From contig CM065801.1 in the NCBI GenBank assembly GCA_033398695.1, positions 4,340,001 through 4,404,000 on the forward strand: a stretch of 64,000 nucleotides of DNA. Reading direction: 5' to 3'. The notes beneath the pieces are model-generated. The model was not told where the DNA came from, did no database searches, and saw only the letters and a list, made by a program, of their open reading frames with translations. Positions 22,649 to 34,058 of the stretch are shown one piece after another. The position numbers and the translations under genes are program-made. The DNA comes from Orobanche coerulescens. Lineage: Eukaryota > Streptophyta > Magnoliopsida > Lamiales > Orobanchaceae. Position 1 is the first letter of the stretch. Each line of letters starts with the position of its first letter.

Positions 22649-23368
22649 TATGGGATATATATATATATATATATAATATTTTTGGTAAAAAAAATAGTTG
22701 AGGGATCATGGCCTGGTGCATCATGAATCCATAATATATACTCCCCCCGATTTCGTTTCACATTTCCTTGTTATTTTTAGTCTTTTTTACGGATGTACAT
22801 TTTATTTTAAACATCTATTGTTGCTCACTTTTTCTAATCAATTAAGATTATTTTTTGCACAACAAGAAATATTAATTTTAAGAAATATTGTATAAATCTT
22901 AATTAGATGTTAATATTTTATTATAAAGCTACCTTTTAAAGTGAGACAAAGCTATATTTTATAACTACTCTTTTCAAGTGGAACAAGAGAACATATGGAA
23001 AAATAATATAAATTTGTCATTTCAATTTATTTATTTATATATTATGTATTACTAGAGTATATCACGTCGAATCTCGATGGTAAATTTACGTTGTAAATTT
23101 ATATGTAGAAACTTAAAATATTATTTAATACTTGATCAGGATTCAACCATATCCATATATAATCATCCACCGCAGAAGAACACGACGGCGACTCGAAACA
23201 GTAATGTAGGGATGCAGCCATTCAAACCCATTTATCGTGTTCGTCTGAAATTGGACTAAAATATGGTTTTATAACCCATTTCTATCTCAAATACACATAT
23301 TAATACCCAAAACGATGAGGCTGAGGTTCAGTCACTTGGACTATTTTAAAAATTATATACTCGTACAT
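22649..23368. other. AT-rich intergenic DNA, no gene
   Basis: Contains an (AT)n run near 22660-22680 and a CTCCCCCCGATTTCG block at about 22741 resembling the ends of common small plant transposons. The last seven bases, CGTACAT (23362-23368), are the left TSD of the next element. Nothing coding seen. Confidence 0.5.
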
Positions 23369-23901
23369 AGGGCTGAGCACAAATGGTCTGGATCCAATTT
23401 TTACCCGGACCCGGACCGGACTCGGACCGAATCTGGACCGGACCTGTTAATTAGGTCCGAGTCCCGGGTCTGCATTTTGTCTAAATCAAGGGTTCCGGGC
23501 TGGACCAGGTCAAAACCCGGAAAATCCAGGTCCAGCCCGGAACGACCCGGTAAAATAAAAATATATAAAAAAATATTTTTTATTGTAATTTACCCTCGGT
23601 GGTGATGAAATAATGATGATTAATGGCTCGATTATGATTGCACATTATTCTAATTAAGTTTATTTATACTGAAATATTATTGAACTTGGGAGTTTGGTGA
23701 ATAAATGAAGATATTAAGATTGATAATTGTATTTTATGGTAGTATGTAAAGAAGAAAGCATTTTATATATAATAAAAGGACACTTAATATACAATTTTTT
23801 TTTTACAAAATCGGGCAAGAACGGGCCAGTCCGGACCGACCCGGTTTTACCGGGTCCGGACCGGGTCGGTGCGGGTCGGGTCAGACCCGGTGCTCAGCCC
23901 T
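23369..23901. mobile_element. hAT-type MITE
   Basis: Terminal inverted repeats AGGGCTGAGCAC and GTGCTCAGCCCT, with a 7-base TSD CGTACAT on each side (23362-23368 and 23902-23908). The subterminal parts are full of GGTCCGGACCCGG-type repeats in inverted orientation, and the middle is AT-rich. 533 bases, non-coding. Confidence 0.85.
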
Positions 23902-23908
23902 CGTACAT

Positions 23909-24640
23909 GTCCCAAACTCGTTTACAATATCAGTTAACTATAGTTTCAGTCCCAATATAGTTATACCGCTAATTACTAAAATTCAGTTAAATTTATAAAA
24001 TTTAAATTATCAAGCATAATTTATTATAATAATTGGTTAGTCGTCTAAAAAAGTACCAAATATGACAAAATATATATTATGAATATATAGTACAAATATC
24101 AAATGTTTAAAAAATTAAAATCATAAATTTAGAATTTATACGATCCACGAAATATGTTTAGGATTTATATACATGTACTCATTCCATACCGAATAAAATG
24201 TGCTTTTACTATCCATTCTCATACAAACTCATATATTTATATCCACTAATCACCTGAATTTATTTAAATATATAAAAAAATTAAACAATCAAATATAAGT
24301 TGTTACAATAATTGATTATCTGTTTTAATAAACACGCGAATATTATAAAATAAACATTATGAATAAAATATTGTATATAATAAAAAGATTAACACTTAAT
24401 TTCTAATTGTAAATGTTAAAATCATACAATTATTAAACTTGTTTAAACTTTATATAGATATACTCGTTCCAAAATCGAGTAAAAAATAATTTTACTATTT
24501 ATGCTCGTCCCAAACCCATCTAGTAATGTTCGCTAACTATTCACATCCATTTTAATTTATAAAACATTTAAATAATGAAATTTAAGTTGTACAATAATTA
24601 ATTGTCATTTAAAAAAATTATAAACATTACAAAGTAAAGA
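23909..24640. repeat. Diverged dispersed AT-rich repeat units
   Basis: At least three related stretches start near 23909, 24178 and 24465. Each has CTCGT(T/A)CCAAA, then TTTAAAT with AATAATTRRTTRTC, then RAATATTATAAARTAAA. A fourth partial unit starts near 26165 (ACTCATCCCAAATCCG). Strongly diverged, unit about 290 bases. Confidence 0.45.
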
Positions 24641-25016
24641 ATAATAATAAAAAAAAAATCTATCGAGATGAAATAGAGTCTCTTTTCGGGGTCAGGGTAA
24701 GAAGAGCAGTCAATCATTAAACCTTGACCGATAATTTTTATTTTGTTTGAATCTAGAAATAATAATGAAGATATAAGTCAAAATATTGTTTAGAAATATC
24801 TCAATGAATGGCCGGAAAAGATTGTTTAGAGTATAGATTATAATTTTATTAGAACTGCATACATATACAAAATTTCGAATCAAATTTTCATAAGAGTCGT
24901 CTTAACTGTTATTCAACATCTAATTGCCGTTTCAATTCACTTCTGTATAGTATAGCGGTAAGTCCCTATTCATTACACGTAAGGAAAGATTGATTTCAAG
25001 AAATCACTACGAGTTA
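24641..25016. other. AT-rich spacer, no gene
   Basis: No coding potential, repeat structure or regulatory signal recognised. Confidence 0.4.
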
Positions 25017-25588
25017 AGTTTACATCTCTTTGGTTTGCTGCAATCCTTGGGATTCCTGGGGAATTGGAATTCAATTCCTGACAATTCCTGTGTTTGGTTG
25101 CATTTAAAGATGAAAATTGGAATTGTTTGATGGAATTTAAATCCCATAGCTGTGGGAATCTGAAATCCTTCCACATGAGGAGGGATTCTCAATTCCATTA
25201 AGGAAGGAATTTGACATTTACCATTTTACCCCTCTCCGGCCACCGCCTCTCCGGCCGCCGCCGCCTTTCCGGCCACCGCCGCCGCCTTTCCGGCCACCGC
25301 CGCCGCCTCTCCGGCCACCGCCGCCGCCGCCTCTTCAGCTACCGCCGCCTCCTCTCCGGTCACCGCCGCCTCTCCGGCCGCCGCCGCTCGTCGCCGCCGT
25401 CAAGAAGGGCATTTATGTCATTTTGCATTTCTGAAATCAAATTCATCTGACATGTCTGCGAACCAAACAAAATATGGAATTGGATTCCATTTCCATTTCC
25501 TGCCAACCAAACAGAGTATGGAATTGGATTCCAATTCCAATTCCAATTCCAATTCCATCATAAACATTCCAGCGAACCAAACGCCCCC
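25017..25588. mobile_element. MITE-like element with GC-rich core
   Basis: The right end reads CAGCGAACCAAACGCCCCC then TTA. The left end, after TTA, carries the loose inverse CTTTGGTTTGCTG. Inside are inverted GGAATTGGAATT / CCAATTCCAATT stretches. This is the general form of common GGGGGCGTTTGGTTCGC plant MITEs. The left terminus is degenerate, so boundaries are approximate. Confidence 0.5.
25231..25402. repeat. GC-rich minisatellite of CTCTCCGGCCACCGCC
   Basis: About nine tandem units of CTCTCCGGCCACCGCCGCCGC with variants (TTTCC, TTCAGCTACC), in a region otherwise over 65 percent AT. It would translate as LSGHRRR repeats, but no start, partner or homolog supports a protein. Confidence 0.8.
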
Positions 25589-25670
25589 TTAGTGTCGATA
25601 TTGGCATTTCAGGAGCCAGCGAGCTTTAGCGCAAGGAAGTTAAATTGTTGATGCCGAGAATGCCCTCTTA

Positions 25671-25733
25671 GACTCTGTTCTTTTGGACTGAATGAATCTG
25701 AACTGAACTGAACTGAAATATATATTAAGGATA

Positions 25734-25784
<51 letters not shown>

Positions 25785-26034
25785 GGTAAATAATAATAAT
25801 AGTAATCAACAACAACAACGATAATAATAATATTATTAGTAATAATAACAACAATAATAATAATTAAGATTAATAATAATAAGAAGAAGAAGAACTGAAT
25901 CGAATCGAATCAATCGAATGGACTGAATCAATTGAATCGAATCAATCGAATCAATGGAATCAATCGAATCGAATGGACTCGAATCAATTGAATCGAATCA
26001 ATCAAAATCAAAATAAGTTCAAAAGAACAGGGCC
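25671..26034. mobile_element. Tourist-like MITE, copy 2
   Basis: GACTCTGTTCTTTTGGACTG at the left and TTCAAAAGAACAGGGCC at the right, with TTA on each side (25668-25670, 26035-26037). Contains AAT and GAATC repeats like copy 1 at 16719-17122, but a different number of units. Confidence 0.7.
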
Positions 26035-26037
26035 TTA

Positions 26038-26140
26038 CTCTATATCAAACAAGGCCCCAACGGCCATTAATGCGCGCTTTAAGACGGGCATGTAAATGAA
26101 GAAATATTATTATTTTTCAAGTATAGATACAAAATTTATA
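26038..26140. repeat. MITE flank shared with 17126-17231
   Basis: Nearly identical to the DNA on the right of MITE copy 1, starting CTCTATATCAAACAAGG. Homology stops at AATTTATATA in both places. Confidence 0.85.
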
Positions 26141-26524
26141 TAATCTAAAACATTTATGTAGAATTGATATACACATACTCATCCCAAATCCGATTAAAAT
26201 TCTACTTAGGCATGCTGGTTATCTTATGTTTATTTTTACTATAATGATTATCAATTTCCTTATATTCTTATTTAATTATTTTATTCAAAATTAAAATAAT
26301 ACTCAAGGATACTAAAAATTAAATAATCATAAAAAACAAACTATTTTTTGCAATGATTGATACGATGTTAAATTTAGTTTAACTGAATAATAAAATTTAA
26401 ATTGAGATTGCTCATAGCTAATTATGTCTTAAAATCAGCTTACAATATAAATAAAAATTTCAAATTGAAATTGACAAAAAATAATTTAGCCAAAATTAAA
26501 TTGGTGGTGCAGTTCGAATAATAT
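26141..26524. other. AT-rich spacer, no gene
   Basis: Contains a partial unit of the repeat seen at 23909-24640. The LINE poly(A) end borders it on the right. No coding sequence seen. Confidence 0.4.
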
Positions 26525-26696
26525 CTTTTTTTTTCTCTTTCAGATGATACACAGCCTAACTTAAGGCTCGTAACATAGAAACAGCACCGGAACGGTCCCC
26601 TATCTAACTCGATTAAAGGTGTGATCGAAGGTGGCGGCTCCTCCCACAGGTGAAAGCCATCAAGATCATGACCCAGCTTTGCAAGTGTATCCGCAC
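26525..26696 (-). pseudogene. LINE 3' end: RNase H tail and poly(A)
   Basis: On the minus strand the sequence reads CADTLAKLGHDLDGFHLWEE and then PPP, the usual C-terminus of the RNase H domain of plant L1-type LINE ORF2. It ends GAAAGAGAAAAAAAAAG (about 26526-26543), an oligo(A) tail. It is the continuation of the LINE at 31703-33400, separated by the solo LTR inserted at GCACA (26692-26696). Confidence 0.8.
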
Positions 26697-27011
26697 ATGT
26701 AATGTCTGTATTTTTTTCCGGTATTTTTTATTTTAGTGTATTTTTCATTTTTAGTAACTCGCTTATAACCGTATTGATATTTCGAGAACATTTTAATACG
26801 GGACTTTTTGTCGTTCGAACTTATTTTACTCAATTCCGTGTTTAAGGTCACTTTCGTCGCTATTTGGTTCGATTCTCGTGATCGTTGTTCGGAACCGCCG
26901 TTTCGGGGTTGCCGTAAATCCATCTTATGTCATTATGGATGTTGTGAGCTTTTGTTTGGTGGTTCGATCATGTATCGTGTATTTCAGATAGTTGTGTTGT
27001 GCATGGGAAGT

Positions 27012-27437
27012 TTAGCGCACGCTAAGTCTGTAAATTAGCGCACGCTATGGTGGAAATCAGCGCACGCTAGATATGTTGGTAGCGCGCGCTAATCCGGTAC
27101 TCCAGTAAGGGCATAATGTTTTTGAGGTCCTGGACTCCGGACAGGATTGAACAGGTAGCGCACGCTACACCGGACTATAGCGCGCGCTACATAGCTTGTT
27201 AGCGTATGTTATATACTTGGTAACGTACACTATTTCGACCGGACAGTTGAGGCAGAATATTTCTGGACTCTGGAGACGAACAAGTAGCGCACGCTATAGG
27301 CCGATAGCGCGTGCTAGCGAGGACTAATAGCGCACGTTAATTATCTAGTAGCACACGCTAACGGGTCAGAACCGAAGGTTCTGGACCAGGGTTGGTCGGT
27401 TAGCGCATGCTAACCATAAGCACTTAGCGCACGCTAA
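27012..27437 (+). promoter_or_regulatory. Palindrome array, TAGCG class
   Basis: About fifteen units of TAGCGCACGCTA and variants (TAGCGCGCGCTA, TAGCGTATGTTA, TAACGTACACTA), the first at 27012, the last ending at 27437. The last unit is about ten bases upstream of the TATA box. Confidence 0.85.
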
Positions 27438-28065
27438 GGCGTGTTTATATATAAGGGCTAGAGCAAGTCAACTTTGTCATTTTTCATTTCTCTCCTCCCC
27501 CTCCGGTGATCTAGGCGATTCCAGGCGTGAAAAAGCTAGGATTTCGGCCAGATATCTTTAGATATCAATTTCTTTCAACTCCTGGCACAGATTTATCAAG
27601 GTTCTAACATACTTCACCGTCCGATTCAAGGTAACATCCCTTAGAACCCTATTTTTGGGAAATTTGGGGGTTTTAGATTTAATGTCCGTTTCGTTCCGTG
27701 TTGTTGATTAATCCATGATGTATGTGATTAATCTTAGTGGTATTCATGTTTTCCCTACGAGTTCATGGTAAATTTCGTGGTATTTGTGAAATCAAGAGGG
27801 TTCGGTTGCGACCCGCCCTCGTTGTTGTTTTTGTACGAATTTACATGAATTGTAGGTGGATTTTTGGGTGTGTTCCGTTTTCGTATTCGTGTAGAATTGG
27901 TTGTGATTGTATTCTCCGAATCATTAGGTTCGGGGTTATCGGTTCCTAGCAAGCGTAGTTGATTTTCCGTTCATTTCATCGTCAATTTCTCAAGGCAAGT
28001 ATTCTTGTGAAACCCTTATGCTTAACATGAAATGGTAATATATATGTGTGTGATTTGCTCACTCC

Positions 28066-28285
28066 GGGAGGGTCCGACGGGGCCTCAGGGGAATCTGTGA
28101 TTTTGCTCCTAATTCACAATCTTGTTTGGATAGCGAGTCCGGGAGGGTCCATAGAGGCCTCGGATGGGACCAGTGGTTTAGCCCCGGTCATATGCGAGTC
28201 ATGTGCGTGATTTTTAACTATGGCCAGTCCGGGAGGGTCCTTAGAGGCCTCGGATGGGACCAGTGGTTTGGCCCCGGTCCTAGAT
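28066..28285 (+). repeat. LTR tandem repeats with GAGGCCTCGG core
   Basis: Three diverged units near 28066, 28138 and 28228, each with AGTCCGGGAGGGTCC and GAGGCCTCGGATGGGACC followed by CAGTGGTTT. They correspond in position to the minisatellite at 5310-5682. Confidence 0.8.
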
Positions 28286-28400
28286 AAATTTTCAACTGTG
28301 ATTAGTGACTGTTTGTTTTCCGGGAAAAGACATATCTTGATTTTGAAACATTTTGATGCATGTACTATGAGATGTGTTAGCGAATAGTTTGCCTTGATTA

Positions 28401-28470
28401 CTTCTACTAGCGTAATTGCTAACCTCTTTGGGGAACCCGTTTTTGGGGAAATTCGTGTTATGAATTTCAT
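28401..28470 (+). other. Conserved LTR block with hairpin
   Basis: ACTAGCGTAATTGCTAACC is followed by a G-rich run and CCCGTTTTTGGGGAAATTCG. The same block is in the LTRs at 29866-29938, 41881-41950, 49448-49520, 56470-56542 and 58577-58650, and in weaker form in E3 (60455-60520). It is the best conserved part of these LTRs. Confidence 0.75.
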
Positions 28471-28606
28471 GTTGCGCTCAGCCGGTCGAGCGGGCACTGG
28501 AGCAGTACGAGGATGCTGGTTAGGGTTGTTGACGTGTGCAAATGAGTTCCTTTATTTTAGTTGCCCATTTAAAACGTTTGTTTTCAAACCTGTAAACTGA
28601 TAGACA

Positions 28607-28620
28607 GTACTCGCGAGTAC
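28607..28620. other. Perfect 14-base palindrome GTACTCGCGAGTAC
   Basis: The same palindrome is at 29713-29726, 49294-49307 and 56324-56337. A 12-base form, GTACTCGAGTAC, is at 42073-42084 and 58436-58447. It always lies on the same side of the conserved hairpin block. Confidence 0.85.
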
Positions 28621-28811
28621 TTAGGCGTTTTAATTTGGAAGATAGATACTAAATTTTATTTGTGATTTTCGTGATGTCTGGTTTACCGGTTGTATCGGAC
28701 GTTTTATTTAATTTCCGTTTTGGTGATGTATGTTTTCTCGCTAACCGAGATAGTTAGACGAGCGGTATTAATTATTTAGTCTGGTGGATCCCATGTAGGG
28801 GTCCACAGCGC

Positions 28812-29475
28812 TAGGGTGGACTCGGTTCCATTCGGTTCGGTTTTTGACCGAAACCAATAACCGAACCAAATATTCGGTTTCGGTTTGGTTCGGTTCTTTT
28901 TGAAGTTCGGTTCGGTTAAATTCGGTTTTATAAATATTCGGTTCGGTTTTGGTTTGGTTTGATGTTTTTTGGTTCTTCACAATATAAATTCAAATATTAT
29001 ATTCAATAGAATAAGTTATATATAACAACAAGCCAACAAAAGTTATATATATATATATATGCTCAATATAAGAGGTAGACTTGCACAACAATTTACAAAT
29101 ATCTCAAAAGATATAACAATAACAAATCACAATAGATCATTCTCTAAACCTAAATTAGTTGAATCACGAATTACACGAGCATATTATCAGTCCTCCTTGG
29201 ATCCATGAGGGTCTTAAAAAAGAAAAACAAATTACATTAAAATCTCAAACACATAAAACTCACAAAAAGATGTCATTTTAGTATGTGACTTTGACTTCGG
29301 TCCATTTCGGTTCGGTTCGGCTCTATCCGACCCCAAACCGAGAACCGAACCAAACCAATTCGGTTCGGTTCTGTTTTTCTATTTTTTGGTTCGGTCTTCT
29401 TTGGTTTTGGTTCTTCAGTTTTTTCGAATTTTTTCGGTTTGGTTTTCAATTTTCGGTTCCGAAATGCCACCCCTA
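28812..29475. mobile_element. hAT-type MITE of GGTTCGGTT repeats
   Basis: Starts TAGGGTGGACTCGG and ends CCACCCCTA, with an 8-base TSD CACAGCGC (28804-28811). The right TSD copy, CACGGCGC, is split by the later solo LTR: CACGG (29476-29480) then CGC (31661-31663). The ends are dense in CGGTTCGGTT and its complement; the middle is AT-rich. Non-coding. Confidence 0.82.
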
Positions 29476-30029
29476 CACGGTGTAACACCCCGAGATATTC
29501 GGAGTATATTACAGCGCCGTGGACCCCTACATGGGACCCACCAGGCTACAAACAAGGAAACTCCACTCGACTAACCATCTCGGTTAGCGTGGACACACAT
29601 TTAAATGATATGACATAAAAGATACACACGGAGCAACCGACGAAATAAGTATCAACCGACAATGTAACAATTTTAAAGCAGTACAATACGGAGTTTGAAA
29701 TGAAAAGCCTAAGTACTCGCGAGTACTATCTATAAGTTTATAACTGTGGAAACAACCAAATCGAAATGAACAAAAGAAATAAGAAGACCCAAATGCACAT
29801 GTCAACGACCCTGGCCAACATCCTCGTACTGTCCCGGTGCTCGCTCGTCCGGATAATCATAACCTGAAATCCATAACAAGAATTTCCCCAAAACGGGTCC
29901 CCAAAGGGGTTAGCAATTACGCTAGTACAAGTAATCAAGGCAAACCAATCGCTTACACGTTTCATAGTACATGCACCAATATCATTTCATAAACCAAAAC
30001 CCGACATGTCTTTTCCGGAAACAAACAGT

Positions 30030-30270
30030 CACAATTAATTTGCCTAGGACCGGGACGAAGCCACGAATCCCACTCGAGGCCTCTAAGGACCCTCCCGAGC
30101 TGGCCACATTCATAAAACAAATCAAGCACCACACGTCACCTAGGACCGGGACGAAGCCACGAATCCCACTCGAGGCCTCTAAGGACCCTCCCGAGCTGGC
30201 TAGCGAAACAAACTCTTGAATCCAGGACGAAGCCATAGATTCCCTCCGTGATCCCGTCGGACCCTCCCGA
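30030..30270 (-). repeat. LTR tandem repeats, minus orientation
   Basis: TAGGACCGGGACGAAGCCAC through GAGGCCTCTAAGGACC and CTCCCGAGCTGGC occurs twice (about 30044 and 30140), with a third diverged unit after 30220. The mirror of the 28066-28285 repeats. Confidence 0.85.
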
Positions 30271-30873
30271 GGTGAGCAAATCACACACAATATACATTAC
30301 CATTTCACGTTAAGCATAAAGGTTTCCAAAAATACTTGCCTTGAATAATTGACAACGCAACGAACGGAAAGGATAATCACCGACGAACGCTAGGAATCAA
30401 CGGAACCGAACCTAACGATTCGAAGAACATAATTACAACCAACTCTAGACGAATACGGAAATGGAATACACCCGAAAACCCGCCTATGATTCATGTATAT
30501 TCGTACAAAAATAACAACGAGGGCGGATCACAACCAAACCCTCTTGATTCCGCAAAACCATGAAAATATACCATGAATCCGTAGGGAAACTAATGATATT
30601 GACAAGTTTAATCATATTCATCATGAATCCACCACCAAAACGGAACGGATCGGAAGAAAATCCCAAAACCCCCAAATCGCCCAAAAGTAGGGTTCTAAGA
30701 GATTTACCTTGGATTGATGATGAAGAACACAAGTAGTTGTTGTTAATCTACTTCAAAAACTCAAGGTAGAGGATGCCTGAAATAATCGAAGGGAAGAATC
30801 GCCCGGAAATCGCCTGGGATGGTTCTGCGTCGCGGGGAGAGAAGAAATGAAAATGATGTGTTCATCTGGGTCA

Positions 30874-30900
30874 ACTCCCTGGTTTATATAGCCAGGGAGT
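30874..30900 (-). promoter_or_regulatory. TATA box inside an inverted repeat
   Basis: ACTCCCTGG (30874-30882), TTTATATAG (30883-30891, TATA box on the minus strand) and CCAGGGAGT (30892-30900). The two 9-base arms are perfectly complementary. The palindrome array begins two bases to the right, that is just upstream of this promoter. Confidence 0.85.
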
Positions 30901-30901
30901 G

Positions 30902-31411
30902 TTAGCGTGCGCTAATCCTCAAGGTTAGCGTGCGCTAACGGGGTAAAATTACAGGCCAAAATAGTTAGCGTCCAGTCCAGTAGCCAGACTTCTGGCCGTT
31001 AGCGTGCGCTACTCCAAATGTAGCGTGCGCTAATAACCTATCGGTAGCGCGCGCTATCGACCAATAGCGTGCGCTACCTGGGCATCAGTCGAGTCCAGTG
31101 ACAAACTGTCCAGAACTCACTTGATCCGTTAGCGTGCGCTACCATACAAGCGTAGCGTGCGCTAACTGGCACCTGACCGGGTTCAGTAGTAAACCTGGCC
31201 CAGATCGACACTCACGCTAGCGCACGCTACCGGGCATCATCAGCGTGCGCTAGCCTCTCGACATTAGCGTGCGCTAGTCTACGTAGCATACGCTAATACG
31301 CTAGTCCAGAAGGCTGGAAAAACAGCACTGCCACTCCCAGGGCTAACCCGCTAGCGTGCGCTACTAAGGGACCCCTAGCGCGCGCTATGTAGAAAAAATA
31401 GCGTGCGCTAG
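30902..31411 (-). promoter_or_regulatory. Palindrome array, TAGCG class
   Basis: About seventeen units of TAGCGTGCGCTA, TAGCGCGCGCTA and TAGCGCACGCTA. The first, TTAGCGTGCGCTAA, starts at 30902, the last ends at 31411. Confidence 0.85.
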
Positions 31412-31702
31412 GTACGAAGTATGAACGGTCCAAAACACCGGAATGCGAACGAGACATTAAACGGAACATCGCAAGACGCATCGAAACATAGAATGGATAC
31501 ACGGCAACCCCGAAACAGCGGTTCCGTATAACAATAACGAGAATTCAGATCAAGAGATGACGGAAAAGATACACTGTAAGATACACGAGGGTCACTACGA
31601 CCGAGAAATACATCAAAAATAAAAATCCAAGGGAAAGAAAAATGCGGATATTACACACGGCGCTGTAATATATCCTGAATATCTTGGGGGTGTTACAGCA
31701 CA

Positions 31703-33400
31703 GACATTCCCATCCCTCTTAATATGCTTCAACTCCGTCTCCTAAGGCAACCTCAAGAAACGCCTACAATCTTCCAGAATGCAGAACCATTGATGATCCA
31801 CATTGTTCCTATCTTCAATCGAATTACATATGATCACTGAATCAGTCTCCACTATAATCCGTCTATACCGCCTATCCCATGTTAACTTCAAACTCTCCCT
31901 CAAAGCAAGAAGTTCAGCCAAAGCAACTTCCACAAAAGTCAATTTAAGAGAAAAGCCCCAACTCCAAACACCATTTGAATCTCTCAAAACACCACCCGCC
32001 GAGGCACTCCTTAAACTAGTTAACACACTCCCAATCTGTGTTAAGTTTCACCTATCCAACTGGTGGCCTTGTCCACCGAGGGATAAATGTTTCAGCTCCC
32101 CTTCGAGACTTTGACTGTGGGTATGCCTCCAACCACTCGACCACCAAACTTTGCGCACAAGAGATCGCGACATGTGATGTTGTCCTCGAAACACAAAATC
32201 ATTTCTCAACCTCCAAACACTCCAAAAAACAACCAGAAAAACCATGAACCATGGGGCTAAAGGAGCCAGTAAATTAGAGAAAACCCTCATCCGCACATTT
32301 AAAAGAATCCACTCACAAGGTGCTAAGGCCCGAAACCTGCTCCAGTATTTAGCATCCAAACAACACTCCCAAATCCTCCATGAATCCGTGTAATCCCTAG
32401 AGTATGTAACATTGTTTCCTCTGTCACCCCACATCTCATACAAATGTCCGATGGAATAATTTGTCGCTTAGCCAACAAAGAACATGTAGCAACCCTATCC
32501 TATAGGCATAACCATAAAAAGAATTGAATCTTAGCAGGCTATTTTATTTTCCATACCCAAAGCGGAGAGCAAACTGTGTCTGAAACTGGTGGAGCCGCTC
32601 TCGTACCAGCAAGAGAGCTATACACTGCCTTGCATGTCAATCCACCATCGTGCGAACCCATAAAAACTCTTATATTTGGGTTTGTGTTCAAAAAAAGCAT
32701 AGGATGATGTCTAATAACATGTTTTTCATCTGAAAGTACACCACAAAATGCAGAAAGATTCCATCCCTCACCCGGATCCCAAATGTCAGCCACTTTAGTA
32801 TCCATATTCACCTTATCATCGCTATCACCAGTAAGTTCTTGTAAATTTTTCCTACCCAAATCCTGGTACCACGTACGTAGGGACCTAAACTGTCCCGCAA
32901 TCTACCAAGGCCCCAACTAAGGATCTCTTCTCTTTTTGCCACTGGAATGTTCTTCAACATAAATATGTTATTGCCAATGTCGAGCAAATAAAATCATCCC
33001 CGCAAGTCCCATAACCTCTCAATACGAGACCTCAACTGTTCCACGTTCCATGGACGTCCAGGTAAACTGAATATGATGACTCCTTCCATTCTTGATGAAT
33101 GGTGTTCATAAGAGCAGTATCAATGACAACTTGTGGTACTGATCTATTCTCCCCAGAAGCAATTAGGGTAATTTGGTTCATCTCCTCAGTTTCCTTACTC
33201 TTGAAGTGCACATCACTCTTAGTATTGTCAGTATCCAATTTCGCCGCCCAAGGGCCCTACCGAGAATGTCAAGAGGATCGATGGCGATATGAACTCACCA
33301 GGTTCGGATCTACATTTCTTGGATTGATCTGGAATGTTTGGGGCCGAAGGCGGTGTAGGTGGCGACCATGAATTTGAGAAACTCTCGTTGCTCTCCATGC
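31703..33400 (-). pseudogene. L1-type LINE, internally deleted
   Basis: Reading the minus strand from 33238: LMNTIHQEWKESSYSVYLDV and then PWNVEQLRSRIERLWDL fit the start of LINE ORF1 (DUF4283). Soon after, from about 32930, the sequence passes into the end of ORF2: VADIWDPGEGWNLSAF (about 32790), then the zinc-binding zf-RVT region VWKIKTPAKIQFFLWLCL-like (32530) and CMRCGVTEETMLH (32410). RNase H follows with GGVLRDSNGVWSWGFSLKL, ALRESLKLTW and IIVETDSVIICN (31742-32026). The reverse transcriptase and endonuclease are missing. Frameshifts and stops occur throughout. The last part of RNase H and the poly(A) are at 26525-26696. Confidence 0.82.
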
Positions 33401-33581
33401 AATTTTTTTCTCGAATAATATCGTCTATTAGTTACCCCGTGATTTAAATCAGGGTGAGAGAATATATATATATATATATATATATTGATCTTAACTATTT
33501 ATATAGATTCTCCACTCAGTTGAGTTTCATTATAAATTGATGTGGGATTCAAGATTAGAGCATTATACATGGAAATCCACT
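33401..33581. other. Spacer with (AT)n microsatellite
   Basis: An (AT) run at about 33463-33484; otherwise nothing recognised. Confidence 0.5.
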
Positions 33582-33712
33582 CCTTTAGCCACTTTGCCCT
33601 AGTCAATGATAATATTTGTCAAGAGACTTAGTTTGTACAAATTCTAGCAAAAAAAGTACAATTTCTAGCAAAAAATGACATGTCCAGACCAATATACCCT
33701 TACTTTTCAATA
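33582..33712. repeat. MULE left terminal inverted repeat
   Basis: Inverse of 36706-36822, with about 75-80 percent identity by eye and a local duplication of GTACAAWTTCTAGCAAAAAA. Confidence 0.7.
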
Positions 33713-34058
33713 AATTCATTCACTTTATCTCTCTCCTTCCCTTTTCTCTTTCCTCCTTTTTTTCTCTCATTCACTTTTGAGATCTTTTTTTCTCTTTCGA
33801 GGCTCCAATACTTTCTCGCTCCCCCTCTTTTCTCTTGCCTTTTCTCTCTCTCTCATTTTCTCTATATTTTGGGCTTTTTTTAGCACGAATTTTTTTATTA
33901 CGTTCGTTACCATTAAATTTAGTTTCCATCTCATTAGTTATTGGTTACGAATTTACAGTCGTTACGACGTATGTATTTCGTACCGTCTCGTTATCATGTG
34001 TTGTTTACCTTTTGTGTTACTGTATCGTAACTATGTTACCGTGTGTTATTTCATGCAG

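Larger units (their letters stand above)
29481..31655 (-). mobile_element. Solo LTR of chromovirus nested in another LTR
   Basis: TGTAACACCCCG to GCGGATATTACA with TSD CACGG (29476-29480 and 31656-31660). 2175 bases, very close to the LTRs of E2 (49063-51211, 56093-58268). It inserted into the 8-base TSD of the MITE, so its order of arrival is after both the MITE and the outer LTR. Confidence 0.92.
26697..31697 (+). mobile_element. Solo LTR of chromovirus, with nested insertions
   Basis: TGTAATGTCTG to GGGTGTTACA with the TSD GCACA at 26692-26696 and 31698-31702. The TSD falls inside the LINE RNase H domain and excision joins GNVCA to DTLAKLG. The LTR's own sequence is 26697-28811 plus 31656-31697; between lie a hAT MITE and another solo LTR. 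TATA box TTTATATATAAG at about 27448-27459. Confidence 0.9.

Noticed and set aside
25211..25450. LSGHRRR-repeat protein
   Set aside because: Pure tandem-repeat translation inside a MITE without upstream coding context.
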